Source of the DNA: Prorocentrum cordatum
Lineage: Eukaryota > Sar > Dinophyceae > Prorocentrales > Prorocentraceae
Length of the DNA stretch: 64,000 nt
Direction: 5' to 3'
Assembly (NCBI GenBank): GCA_963575745.1
Contig: CAUYUJ010001336.1
Span: 1,148,676 to 1,212,675, forward strand
This document shows, piece by piece, positions 11,146-22,528 of the stretch (position 1 is the first letter of the stretch; every line of letters starts with the position of its first letter). The position numbers were made by a program, and so were the translations under genes. The notes beneath the pieces are model-generated. The model was not told where the DNA came from, ran no database searches, and was given only the letters and a program-made list of their open reading frames with translations.

Positions 11146-12400
11146 TGAACGGTCGGCAAGGCTGGGGCGTGGGGGTGCCAGTGGGTCGGGTAGATTAGCG
11201 AGGGTTGCATTGGCGCTGCTGGGGTCGGTCTGGGTTGGGGCAGGCGGCCCGCCCTGACCTCGCCCCCCTCTCGCGGCTCGGGCCCCCGAGCGCGGGCGCG
11301 CCGCCGACCGCGGCCCGGAGGCGGGGCGTGGCCCGAGGTCTCTGCGCGGCCGCCGCCCCTCCTGCCTCCGAGTTCCTTCCTCGCCCCTGCATGGGGAGGG
11401 ATTGGCGGGCGACCTGCCGCGTGGCCCGGTGTCGCGGCGTCTGCGATCCCGGGGGGTCGCTGCTTGTCCTGCGCCGTCGCTCTCCCGGGGAGAGCGGCGG
11501 CTTGCTGCCGCGGTCAGGCCCCCTCGATGGCGGCCCCCCCCCCGGTCCAGGGGCCGGCGTCCTATGCCCTCGCGGGGCCTGGCCCTCTGCCGGGCGGGCG
11601 GCCGTGCGCGCGGGGGCGGGCCCCTGCGCCGCCAGCGCCGTCGCGGTCGGGGAGCCTGGCGCGGCTGGGTGCGCCATGCAGCCCGCGGTGGCTTCCCCTG
11701 GGTGCGCCGCGCAGTCGAAGTGGGCCCTCTCGACGTCCTGGGGTGGCCGCCCTCCGCCGGCCTGTCCTGGGCGACGGGCCTGGGTTTCCTTGCCCGAGCG
11801 AGACTATAAGAGTGACTGGGCCATCATGTCCTGGTCTCGTGCACCCGCCAGCTGGTTGATGCCCCGCGCGGGAGTGGGAGGCCGGCAGTGCCGGGAGCGG
11901 GTTCTGCGCAGGGAGAGGCAGAGGGGGGGGCGCGGTCGCTTGGGCGGAACGCCTGGTACACTTTGGTGCCGCCCCTGGTTAGCATCTGCGCCGCGTCACA
12001 GGGTCATGCGTTCCAGAGGTCGACCAGGTACTGCTCGCAGCACCAAGTGGCGTTCCACTGCATGCCCGTCGCTCAAGGGCGGGAGGCAATGACAGGGGGA
12101 CACAGAGTCGGCTGCGCCGGGGCGGAAGATGAACGTACCAATTTCTCTTTGCCCGCGCTTCCGTCAAGCAGCGGGGCGGTGCTAAGGCAGTGATCGCATT
12201 TGCTCTCCCACCTGTGCGAAGCAGCCTTCCCTGTAAACAGATCGTCCTCGGTGCGCTGGGTCGGCGTGGCGGCGCGTGCCGCGACTGGGTCACGCACGCC
12301 ATCCCGGGGCGACGGGAACTGCCGGAGCGGGGTCTGGGCGTCGGGGGGGGGGCGACGCGAGGCGCCGCCGGCAGCTCCTTCAGTCCCGGGGTGTTGGTTA
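11146..12400. other. GC-rich region without a supported gene
   Basis: Very GC-rich sequence with long open frames on both strands caused by low stop frequency. One short patch near 12,130-12,230 minus encodes a Cys-X2-Cys-like phrase (CDHCLSTAPLL). No domain or repeat unit recognised. Confidence 0.35.
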
Positions 12401-12407
12401 CGGTGGA

Positions 12408-13235
12408 CTACTGTTGGCCAAGGTCGCGGAGGAACCTGGCGAGTTTCGCCCCCTGCGTGGTAGGTTGCCATTTGTCGTCTAGGGTGGATCTCCAGCAGGA
12501 GGTGCGCATCCACTGGCAGTCAACACCTCGCTTGTAGAGCTCTAGGCGGCTGGCTGCTAGGGCTCTGCGGACCTCTGTGTTGACCCAGGCACCTCCATCG
12601 GCCCTGCGTGGATCATAGGGACCCTTCAAGCACTCGTCGCAGTACACCTGTGGTGGCTGAGCGATCGGCACAACCCTGCCATCTCCAATATGTAAGACCG
12701 CGGGGATGAGTGCAACTTGCTGGATCTCGGTCCTGGTCGGCGAGGCGGGAAGGAGACCGACGCCGGAGCCGGTCAGGTCCTGCGAGAGCGCGCAGACGGC
12801 GCACCTGTGCACGCTGAGCGCCGACAGATCGGCCACAACGGTGAGGTGGTTGAAGACCGTAAGGTTGCCTGTCAAGGGGAAGTCTAGGGCCAGCAAGTCG
12901 ATCCAAGTGCTTGCGTTGTGGTGATATTTGGCAATGGGGTGACGGTGGGCAACCGTGACGAGGCGCGAGGCAACTCTGATGAAGGCCTCGATGTGCCCGT
13001 GGAGCCTCCGGAAATCCTGCCCAGTGATGCCGTGCGCCTGTCCGAAGCTGTCCCTTACTGGACGCCGCGGTTTGTTGAATGGCTCGCATAGGCCATAGGA
13101 CGTCGCCGATGCGGCCAAGGTTTGCGTAGGGCGCCATCATGGACCTATGATCCCGTATGAGCAGGAGCATCAAGGTCAGCACGCTGGTGGCCCAAACTGT
13201 GCTGAGCGGCGCGCTGTCTGAACCGTTTAGCTGCT
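12408..13235 (-). pseudogene. Unrecognised ORF or gene remnant
   Basis: A 236-residue minus frame (13,118-12,408) has balanced, protein-like composition. It has a His-rich N-terminal half (phrases HGHIEAFIRVASRLVTVAHR and AKYHHNASTWIDLL), a Cys pair CAVC near residue 125, and YCDECLKGPYDPRR near residue 165 in the C-terminal half. Upstream, 13,235-13,100 continues in another frame with natural-looking sequence ([20 protein letters not shown]), so the true start probably lies further upstream and a frameshift or intron intervenes. I do not recognise a family. The paired cysteines could bind zinc, but this is speculative. Confidence 0.35.
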
Positions 13236-13256
13236 ATCTCATTGCGCGGGAGTGGC

Positions 13257-13477
13257 CACACACACACACACACACACGCAGGCACAGACACACACACATA
13301 CACACACATGCACGCACGCACGCACACGCACGCACGCACGCACGCACACACATGCACACACGCACACATGCACACATGCACACCTACACATGCACATACA
13401 CATACACATACTCATACACAAACACACACACACACACGCAAACACGTACACACATGCACACACGTGTGTATGTATAG
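13257..13477 (+). repeat. (CA)n/(CACG)n/(CATA)n array
   Basis: About 220 bp of CA dinucleotides with CG and TA variants, grading into TGTATGTATA-like sequence to about 13,495. Confidence 0.95.
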
Positions 13478-13639
13478 ATGTACATACATACATACTAGTG
13501 TGGACCCGTGGATTAAACCCACGGAGTTGAGCGGATCGAAGTTTTGTGGCGCGCGCTGGGTGGTACGACGCTTTCACCTACTGCAGCAGATCCTTTGAAA
13601 TTTGTTCTGGAGATGTTCTCCCACCGAAGGCGCCGAATC

Positions 13640-14220
13640 CAGCCAGGCGGGCCGTCGGGGAGCCGCTAGGGAGCTTTTTGGGGCCCCTTTGGGGGCCTCT
13701 CGGAGCACTCTTGGTCCGTGTAGGGGCTCTCTTGGGCCCTCTCGGGGCCGCCTTGGGTGCCTCTTGGGCCGTCTTGGGGTCTCTTGGCGCCATGGTGGGC
13801 TGTTTTGGCCCCTCTTAGGGTCCTCTTGGGCCGTCTTGGGCCGTCCTGGGGCAGTCAGGAACCATCTTGGAGCCATGTTGGGGACGTCTCGGGCCGTCTT
13901 GGGACGGTGTCGGAAGCCTCTGGGGCCGTCGTGGGCGCGTCGGAAATGGAAAAAGAGAATGTGCAGAAAGTAGCAATTAGACGGTGGGAATGCTACGATT
14001 TTTGTGTGATGGGGCCCAATTTGGGAGGCATATTGGGCCGTGTGAAGGCCGTTTTGGGCAGGCCGGGGACCTCGGGTGGCCGCGGGCAGGCTCGTCTGAA
14101 GTGTTCTGGGGCCGTTTGGAGGCTCTCTGGGGGCCCGGGGCCACTAAGAAGTGTTTTGGATCCGTTTGGGGCCGTTTCGGGGCTCTCGGGGGGGCCGGGG
14201 GGGCCGGGGCCACTAAGGCT
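13640..14220 (-). repeat. GGCCCAAGAGG-type degenerate repeat, inverted block
   Basis: Repeated phrases such as TCTTGGGCCGTCTTGGGG and TCTCGGGGCC are the reverse complement of the family seen at 14.5-16 kb and 52.4-53.2 kb. An AT-richer header-like stretch lies at 13,945-14,025. Forms one arm of a large inverted arrangement with the following block, the TATG array lying between them. Confidence 0.65.
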
Positions 14221-14242
14221 TCTTTCGAATTTCTTTGAATTG

Positions 14243-14244
<2 letters not shown>

Positions 14245-14273
<29 letters not shown>

Positions 14274-14350
14274 TGTATGTATGTATGTATGTATGTATGT
14301 ATGTATGTATGTATGTATGTATGTATATATATGTATATATATATATATAG
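14245..14350 (+). repeat. (TATG)n array with TA tail
   Basis: About 80 bp of TATG tetranucleotides followed by TATATA-rich sequence to 14,350. A second short TA/TATG stretch is at 14,360-14,395. Confidence 0.95.
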
Positions 14351-14499
14351 GTACATATGTATGTATGTGTATATATATATGTATATATGTAGGTAAACAG
14401 CTAATATCCGCCATCGTGCCGCTGGGCAGGAAGCGGACGCGACCTCAGGTCCTTTGCCGAGTCCCTCTTTCAGGGGTCGGGAGCCCAAATTGCCAAATC

Positions 14500-15140
14500 T
14501 TCTAGGGCTTCTCGCGTGCTCCCTGGGGCGTCTCGCGTCTTGTCACGTGACTTTTTCGGGCCCAGGAGGGATTCAAGACGGGCCAAGAGAGGCCCAAGAC
14601 GGGCAAAGAGGGCCCCAAGAGGCCCCCATGACGGTCCAACAGAGCCACGAGTAGCCGAACGATCGAACCAAGACGCCCAAGATTGTCCCAAGACGGCCCA
14701 CGAGGCCTCCAAGACGCTCCAAGAGAGCCCCAAGAGCCTCCCGAAAGGCCGACATCATTGATCGTCCACATGTTTTTCAATGGTTTTAGGGGTTCTCGAT
14801 TTTCCGAGCTCCCGACGCTCCAAGATGGCCCAGGAGGCCCCCAGGACCGCACCAAGACGGCCCAAGAGGCCCCAAGGAGGGCCCCGACACGGCCCAAGAG
14901 GGCTCCAAGACGACCCCAGAGGCGCCAAAGACGGCCCACGAGGGCCCCAAGGCAGCCTCAAAAAAGGCCCAAGAGGGGGAACACGAACTGACAATCCTAG
15001 TTTTCCACCCTAACAAGCCCGCAGGAGGCCCCAGGGGGCCCCCAAGAGGCCCCAAGAGACCCCCAAGAGGCTCCGCAGACGCAAGCCCCAGAACGGCCCC
15101 CAAGAGGCTTCAAAACGGCCCCCGAAGAAGCCCCCGAGAG
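14500..15140 (+). repeat. GGCCCAAGAGG-type degenerate repeat, forward block
   Basis: Degenerate 10-22 bp units like AAGACGGCCCAAGAGGCCCC. An AT-rich header at about 14,745-14,815 (ACATCATTGAT, then TTTTTCAATGGTTTT and TTTTCCGAGCTCCC) is followed by a new run of units, a pattern repeated at 15.59 and 52.88 kb. Confidence 0.7.
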
Positions 15141-15419
15141 GCATCGCGCGACACCGCGAACATCCTAGAGGCCTACGGCCGATAGCCCAGGCACAGTGAC
15201 GGGATGGGCCGAAGGCCATATGAGATCCGCCGCCCCCTGTGGTCTTGCCGCAAAGGGTGCCTGGCGTGCTAAATCCTGCTGGCTTGGCTTTTGGTTCTCT
15301 ATCCAAACGGGCTCCTCCCTGGGGTTCCGGTTCCCCCTGGGGCTGTAGCCCAGTGCGCCGGCCACGCTGAAAGCACCACAAACCGCCTCAGTCCCACAAG
15401 CAATCCTTGTAGACGGCTC

Positions 15420-15965
15420 AAGGTGGCCTCCAAGACGGCAAAGCAGCACCAGTGTGGCCTCCAAGATGCTTCCAAGACAGCCCCAAGTCCGCCGAAGAAG
15501 CCACCAAAACGGCCCAAGAGGCCCCCAAAAGGTCTCCAAGACGGCCCAGGAGGCTCCCAAGAGGGCCTCCAGGAAGGCCCGAAGAGGCCAAAATCATTGA
15601 TTTTCAGAGGGTGACTGAAGGATCTTAACATTGTTTCTTTTCGGCTTTCCGACCTCCCGAGACGGCCTAACAGCTTCAAAAAATCGCCCCAGGATCGCCC
15701 AAGAGGCCTCCAAGATGGCCTCCGATCGGCCCAACAGGCCCCCAAAACGGCCCCAAGAAACCCCAAGACGGCCCAAAAGGACTCCAAGACGCCCAAGATG
15801 GCCTCCACGACGGCCCTGCAGCACTCCAAAGAAGCCCCAAGTGGGCCCAGAGAGGCTTCCGAGGGCGTCAGACGGGCCAGGAGGTCACCAAGACAGCGCA
15901 AGATGGTTCCAAGATGGCCCAAGAAGCTCAAGAGGCCCCCAAGAGGTCTTCAAGACTGCCCAAGC
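15420..15965 (+). repeat. GGCCCAAGAGG-type degenerate repeat, forward block
   Basis: Same unit type as 14.5-15.1 kb, with the header at about 15,590-15,660 (AAATCATTGATTTTC, then TTCTTTTCGGCTTTCCGACC). The 280 bases before it are non-repetitive with no gene seen. Pro/Lys/Arg-rich open frames are repeat artefacts. Confidence 0.7.
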
Positions 15966-15999
15966 CCGTCTGGCAGAATGTAATGCAACTTGTGAATCA

Positions 16000-16570
16000 C
16001 CTATAGTTTTCTTGAGACTTCGCAAGGTTGCGAGCACAGCTATTTCTGGAAATCCTGTGTATATGTATGTATATATATATATATATGTACATAAATACAT
16101 GTATTGCTGGGGCCGTGGCAATCGATTGCGACATGCTTGCGACACCTCAAGCTTTTGGAGGACTTCGGCACGCGCGCGCGGCGACACGCGCGTGCATTTC
16201 TTATCGTTTTTCGCAAAGGACGTTTGAACGACTTCGACATGCGCGCGCGAGAGGCCCATTTGCTAGCATGTCATGAACATGTTGAACAACCGATCGCTGT
16301 GGTAAGGTTTCGCAAGAGTGTGAACGCAAGCTTGTTTGACAAGTCTTGTTGCGAAACCATGTGTGTATATGTTTTCGGGACGCTCGATGTTAAAAAGGTT
16401 GCGCATTTTCTGGTTTTTGAATGATTTCGGCATGCGCGCGCGACGGCGCGAGCGTGTGCACTTCGTCCCGCTGGTTTACAACATTTGTTTGGAATCGTGG
16501 TTTTTGATGAACGAGCGTGCGTGCAACAATGCTTGCAGAAGGTGAGGGGGGGAACCGCTGACGAAAAGTA
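16000..16570 (-). repeat. Composite repeat remnant R0 (module C only)
   Basis: Two C units in reverse orientation, with CG cores near 16,170 and 16,431 (261 bp apart) and the phrase TGCGAAACCATGTGT. A TATG/TA stretch at 16,058-16,100 precedes it. Modules A, B and D are missing. Confidence 0.65.
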
Positions 16571-16667
16571 TGGGGTGAAACGAATTCGCATTTAGGATGA
16601 ACGATGGGGCGGTTAAATCTGGAGAGGGGGGCTTAATCCGAATACTCGATTCAAAAAAAAAAATGCA

Positions 16668-18260
16668 ATTCAACGTACGTGGTGCATCATACGTGGTGCT
16701 ATATGTGCCGTGCGAACTATGTGGCGCAATCCGTGTGGTGCACCCTATGTGGTGCAACCGATGTATGTGTTGCAACATGCATCGTGCAATATATGTGGTG
16801 CAATTAATTTCTGTTCGCAATGAGTTGTCGACTCCACTGCTCGCGCAAACATCCCACCCACCCACCCGCAACTTGGTTTGCAAAATCTCTTAAGACCGTG
16901 ACGGTGGGTACCAAATGGCACTTGGCAACGACAGCGGCGCCGACGACGACAGCGACAACGACGACGACGACGCCGCCGACAACGACTACGACGACACCGA
17001 CGACGCCTCCAACGAGTTCGACGACGCCGACAACGACGACGACGACGACACCGACGACGACGACGGCGGCGACGACGACGACGACGACGATGGCAAAGAC
17101 GACGACGATGACGACGCCGACGACGACGACGTCAATGACGTCAATGACGTCAATGACGCCGACGACGACGACGACGACGACGGCGGCGACGACGACGACG
17201 ACGCCGACGTCGACGACGACGAAGACGACGACGACGCCGACGCCAACGACGACGACGAAGACGACGACGACGTCGCCAGCGAAGACGACGACGAAGGAGG
17301 AGGGAGGACGATGACGGCGACAACGACGACGACGAAGACGACGACGAGGGAGGAGGGAGGACGGCGACGACGCGAGCGACAAAAAAGGAGGAAGGACGGC
17401 GACGCCGACGACGGCAACGACGAAGGAGGAGGGAGGACGGCGACGACGCGAACGACAAAGAAGGAGGAAGGACGGCGACGCCGACGACGACAACGACGAG
17501 GGAGGAAGGACAACGACGACGACAACGACGACGACGACGACGACGGCAGCGAAATAGGAGGGACGACGACGAGACGCCGACGACGGACGACGACGACGAC
17601 GAGGGAGGAGGAAGGACGACCATGGCGACAACGACGACGGAAACGACCACGACGCCAAAGAGGACGACGACGACGAACACGAGGAAAGACAGAGGACGAC
17701 GCAGGCGACGACGACGACGACGCGGGAGGAGGGAGGACGGCGACGACGACGACGACGACGACGCAAAATCGCGCGCACGCTTTTGTTGAAAAGCCTTGTG
17801 TTTTTGTAACTGTTTCGGACACGCGATGTTGAAATCCGTCCGAAACTGATTGGTTTTGAAGGATTTCGGCATACGCGCGCGACGACGCGCGCGACTCGCG
17901 CGTCTGCACTTCGTCCCGTTTTTTTGCAGAGGATTCTCGCGACGGCACACGCGCAAGGGCGTTCGACAGATTTCGACATGTACGCGCGCGAAGCCCGTTT
18001 GTTAGCATTGTGTGACATTTATTTTCCAAAAAACTAAGGTTTTTCCTACGATTTCGCAAGAGCTGGCGCGTAAGCTCTTTTAGCAAACCAGTATTGCGAA
18101 ACCGTTTGGTTTGCGCATGTGTTTTGGGAACTCGACTGCGAAATCCTTCCGACACCGAAGGTTTTTTGAAGGATTCCGGCATGCGCGCGCGACGACACGC
18201 TCGTGTTCACTTCGTCCAGTTTTTGGCAAGGGATTCGTGACAAAATGTTATACTAGAACA
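16668..18260 (-). repeat. Composite repeat copy R1 (A-B-D-C, reverse), D expanded
   Basis: A module at 16,668-16,815 (20-bp units like TATGTGGTGCAA), B at 16,825-16,895, then a long GAC array where the other copies carry the degenerate D module, then C units with cores near 17,868 and 18,178 (310 bp apart). It ends near an A-rich run at 18,283-18,300. Confidence 0.75.
16917..17770 (+). repeat. (GAC)n array, about 850 bp
   Basis: Long GAC/ACG/CGA trinucleotide tract with GGAGGGAGGACGG insertions recurring at about 17,298, 17,350, 17,428, 17,605 and 17,728. Occupies the D position of the composite repeat. The long Asp-, Thr- or Ser/Val-rich frames on both strands are not called as genes. Confidence 0.95.
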
Positions 18261-18299
18261 AAAGATGTCCCTGCATTTTTTGAAAAAAAAAAAAAAAAA

Positions 18300-19620
18300 A
18301 TTACCTCAGGGGAGCCGATACCGCCCCCCCTGGGATAGTGCAAGTTCATATTTGGGATGGACATGTGGTCAGATTCATATACGATTTGCGTGCCCGAAAG
18401 GGGGGCGGATAACGCCAGGGGGGGCTATTCCCTTCTTAGATAAGAGAATCGATGTGGTGCAACTATCGTGGGCCATTCTACGTGGTGCACATGGGTTTGC
18501 AAACGAGTTGACACATCCCATGCTCTTGCAAACATCCCACCCACCCAACCGCAACTTGGTTTGCAAAACCCATGCGGCGGCGATTGCGATGATTGCGCGG
18601 CATTGGCTGGTGCGTCTTTGCGGTCGTGCCAACCCAAGCACACGCGCGCAGCGGCCAGGTAGTTTGGCGCAACCGACGCGGCCGCGGTGGCGCTGACCGC
18701 TGGGCGTATCCCAGCGGGCACTTCAGTGCGATTCGGCGACTTGGGCTGACGTGATATCATGGCCACGTCGACAACGGTAGACGCGACGATGATAGTAGCT
18801 ATGATGGTGACGATGTTGACAACGAAGACGGCACGGCCAGTGACGGCGCCGATGCTGATCGCGCCAACGACGATGACGGCGCCCTCGCGTCGGCGATGAC
18901 TGTTTAGGAAAGATTTCAATGTGCGCGCGCGGCCGACGCGCGAGTGGCCAGCGCGGCGTGTTATTTGACACGGATTGCGCCCCCCCCCCCCCCCCCCGCG
19001 CGCGCGCAAGAGCGCGCCGATGGCGTCGGCGCGCGGCGCGAATAAGCCCGTTTTGCAGAATTCCGTGAACATGTTGAAAGAACCAATGGTTTCCGGAAGA
19101 ATGCGCCAGAGCGCGAGCGCAAGCGTTTTTTGAAAACTGGCGTTGCGAAGCCATGTGTTTTCGTGCTGTTGCGGGGCACTCGGTTTCAAAATCCTTGCGA
19201 ACCCTTAACCTTTTTCAATGCGGCATGCGCGCGCGACGACGCGCGCGCGCGCACTTCGCCCCACTTTTGCAAAAAGGATTCTTGCGACGCCACGCGCGCA
19301 AGGGCGCTCGAATGACTTCGGCGCGCGCGCGGGGAGCCCGCTTGGTATCATCCCATGAATACTATGGAAAATCGACTGGCTTCGTAAGAAAACACAAGGG
19401 CGCGAGCGCAAGCTTTTGATCGAAAATCCGCCATGTGAAACCATGTGTTTATATGCGTCGTTTGGACGCTCGGTTTCGAATTGCTTACGAAACTTAATGA
19501 CGTTGAAAGGGTCAGGGCACGCGCGCGCGGCGACGCGCGCGCGCGCGCGCATCGTCGCATCTGTCGCAAGGGATTTTCGGAAACTGATGATCTGTGATAA
19601 TCGAATGCGCGCGCAAATTT
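18300..19620 (-). repeat. Composite repeat copy R2 (A-B-D-C, reverse)
   Basis: Spacer 18,300-18,450, a short A tract 18,450-18,500, B 18,505-18,700, D 18,715-18,900, and C units with cores near 19,225 and 19,517 (292 bp apart). A run of 18 C at 18,980-18,997 marks the D/C junction. The minus frame 18,946-18,662 carries the shared hydrophobic stretch and the S-V-A-P-N motif, but reads on past it. Confidence 0.8.
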
Positions 19621-21320
19621 TTTGTTGCTGAGGATGCCAGGGGGGGGGGGGGGGGGGGGGGGGCAATGCCTGCGCGGCCGGGGCGGCGCGAGAATCGCGC
19701 GCGACATGCAGCGCGAAAAAAATGAGCTGATAATCCCGCGGGGGCGGTGCAAGGGGGCAGAATATATTGATGATTCTCTCGTGAGAAAAGAGACTCAATT
19801 GGCCGCGAACTGTGGGCCGCAAAGAACTGCCAACTCCACTGCTCGCGCAATTATCCCGCCCGCCCGCCCGCCGCTTGGTTTGCGAAACCATGCGGCGGCG
19901 ATGGCGCCGGGGCGTTGGCCGGTGCATCTCTGCGGCCGCGCTGGCCCGCGCATGCTCGCGCGCGCAGCGGCCGGCTAGTTCGACGCGACCGACGCGGCCG
20001 CAGCGGCGCTGACCGCTGGGAACTCACTGGCGAGCACTTCTGCGCGAGTCGGCCACTTGGGCGGGCGCGGCGCGATGGCAGCGACGATGCCGGCGACGAT
20101 GGTGACAACGACGACGGCAAGACCAGTGGCGGCGCCGATGCCGATCACGCTGACGACGATGACGACGCCCTCGCGTCGGCGACGCAAAATCTGGAATGAA
20201 TTCGACGCGCGCGCGCGGCCGGCGAGCGCGAGTGGCCCGCGCGGCATCTCTCGACGCGGATCGCGCCCCCCCCCCGCCTCCCAGCATGCGCGCGAGGGCG
20301 CCCGGATTATCTCGATGCGCGGTGCGAGAGGCCCGCTTGGCTGCGCGCGATGAACACGCTGGGGAAACTAATCTGGCTGCCCTAAGAGAACGGGCCAGAG
20401 CGCGAGCGCAAGATTTTTGGACAACTGATGTTGCAAGAACTTGTGTTCTGCACTGTTCCCCGGGCGCGCGATTCGACATCCTCTGCGAAACGCAAGCGGT
20501 TTCTGAATGATCTCGGCACGCGCGCTGCAAAACTCACGGTTTACCTGCGCGTTCGCAAGAGCGCGAGCGCACGTTGTTTATGTTTTTGCTTTTGGGGGAG
20601 AATCGAAAACTCCCGCTGCGAAGTCAATTGGTTTTCTCGGGGCTCGATCTCGGGGTGCTCGCGGAGACAAGAACGGCGCCCAATGATTTCGGCGTGCGCG
20701 CGCGCCGACGCGCGCGCGCTTCGCGCTATATTGCAAAAAAAACTCCCGCGACGGCTCGCGCGCGGGGGCGCCCAAACAATTTCGACATGCGCGCGTTGAA
20801 AAACTGATTGTTTACTTGCGTGCTCGCGCGAGCGCGATCGCAGGCTGCCGATGCTTTTGTTGTTTCTGGTTTCGAACATGTGCGTCGTGAAACCATTTAT
20901 GTGTTCGGGGTGCTCGATCTCGAAATGCTCGCGGGCGTGATTTGGTCGCGCGGCTCCGGTGCGCGCGCGCGACGACGCGCGCGCATTCGCCCCATTTGTC
21001 GCAGTGGGCTCTCGCGACAGCGCGCGCTCGGGCGCTCGAGCGATTTCGACGCGCGGGCGCGAGAGGCACGTTTGGTAGCGCGCGATGAACACGTTGAAAA
21101 ACTGATGGCCCCCTCGAGACTTCACTGGACTTCGCTGGGAACTTCCCATCGCAACGCCATTGATGTTTTCGGGCCGCTCGATGTTGGAAACCTCGCGGAG
21201 CCTGAAAACATGCGCGCGACTTCGGCGCGCGCGCAACGACGCGCGCGCGCGTGCGTTTCGCCCCGTGCGTTGCAGGGAATTCTTGGAAACTGACGACTTT
21301 TGCTGACGAATGCGCGTGCG
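19621..21320 (-). repeat. Composite repeat copy R3 (B-D-C, reverse)
   Basis: Spacer with a 24-G run at 19,640-19,663, B at 19,825-20,030, D at 20,040-20,195, then four C units with cores near 20,511 (degenerate), 20,692, 20,959 and 21,228. The hydrophobic minus frame (20,230-19,975) has a 10-residue in-frame deletion relative to the other copies and ends S-V-A-S-N. Confidence 0.8.
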
Positions 21321-22500
21321 CATTTTTGAGGATGAAGGGGGGTCGATCACGGCCTGCTTGGGGCGGTGCGAGTTCATGCCCAACATGGGCGATGGGGCTG
21401 GCGCACGCGCGCGTTGTTATATGAAAAGGCGAACCGTTAAGGCCAGAAGGGGGGGGGGGTCGACTCTAATGCTCTTCGGAGCAGAGTTCATCCTGCCGAA
21501 TTTGAAATTGCCAGCTTCACTGCTCGCGAAATCATCCGGCCCGCCCGCCCGCAACCCTGCAAAATCCACGCGGCGGCAACTGCCATGACTACTTCGCACT
21601 GGTTGGCGCATCGACGCGGCCGCGCGCGAGCGCGCAGGCTCGCGCATAGAGCGGGCAGCTAGCCTGGCGCGATCGACGCGGCCGCGGTGGCGCTGACCGC
21701 TGGGCACTTCCCAATGCGTCTAGTAGGCCGCCCTGGCGCGCGGGCACTTCCGCGCGAGTCGGTGACCTGGGCGGGCGCAATGCCGTGGCGACGTCGGCGA
21801 CGGCAGACACGAGGACGATAGTAGCGATGCTGGTCGCGATGCTGGCGATGACGAGGGCAAGAACAATGAGGGCGCCGATGCGAATCACGCCGATGACGAT
21901 GATGGTGTCCGCGTGTCGGTGTTGATGGCTTTGGAAGGATTTCGACATGCCCGCGCGGCCGACAGGCGCGAGTGGCCCACATGGTACTATGAGACGGGGA
22001 TCGTGCCAACCCCCCCCCCCCCACAGAACGCTCGCACAGGTAGTCGAATGAGCCCAGCACGCCAGCACGCGCGCAAGAGAGGCCCGTTGGGTGCACTTGA
22101 TGGGGTTGTGTGTTTCAACACTAAAACAACGCATGCTTCCCTCAAGAGTTGAAAGGGAACACGCGCGCAGACCCTGTTTGAAAAGTCGTGATGCAGAACG
22201 ATGTGTTTTTGTATGTCTTCGGGCCAACCAATGTGAATCCGTAAGGCGCCTGATGGGGTTTTGACTCATGTCGGCATGCGCGCGCGACGACGCGCGCGTG
22301 CACATCGCCAGCGTCTGTGGAAAACTGAAGACTGTGGATTCACAAGTGAACGTGCGTGGCGTGTGGGAGGGTCAAGTCTGGCGTGGCTGGGATGGTATGC
22401 GTTCATATTTAGAATGATGGGGCAAAATCGTATGTAAATTGCACATCCCCAGGGGGACCGATAATCGAGGCCCGGGGGCGGTGATAAATAGGAACTTTTT
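21321..22500 (-). repeat. Composite repeat copy R4 (B-D-C, reverse)
   Basis: Spacer 21,321-21,500 resembling those before R2 and R3, B at 21,505-21,715, D at 21,720-21,935, a C12 homopolymer near 22,010, and C with a core at 22,272. The minus frame 21,975-21,736 carries the shared hydrophobic stretch. This is the last copy of the array. Confidence 0.8.
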
Positions 22501-22528
22501 TTTCCTCGAAAAGAGGAATCGATGTGGG

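Noticed and set aside
16804-18182. Very long open frames (over 390 codons) on the minus strand and a 305-codon plus frame
   Set aside because: They translate the GAC triplet array into Val/Ser/Asp runs. Triplet periodicity keeps all phases open, and there is no domain.
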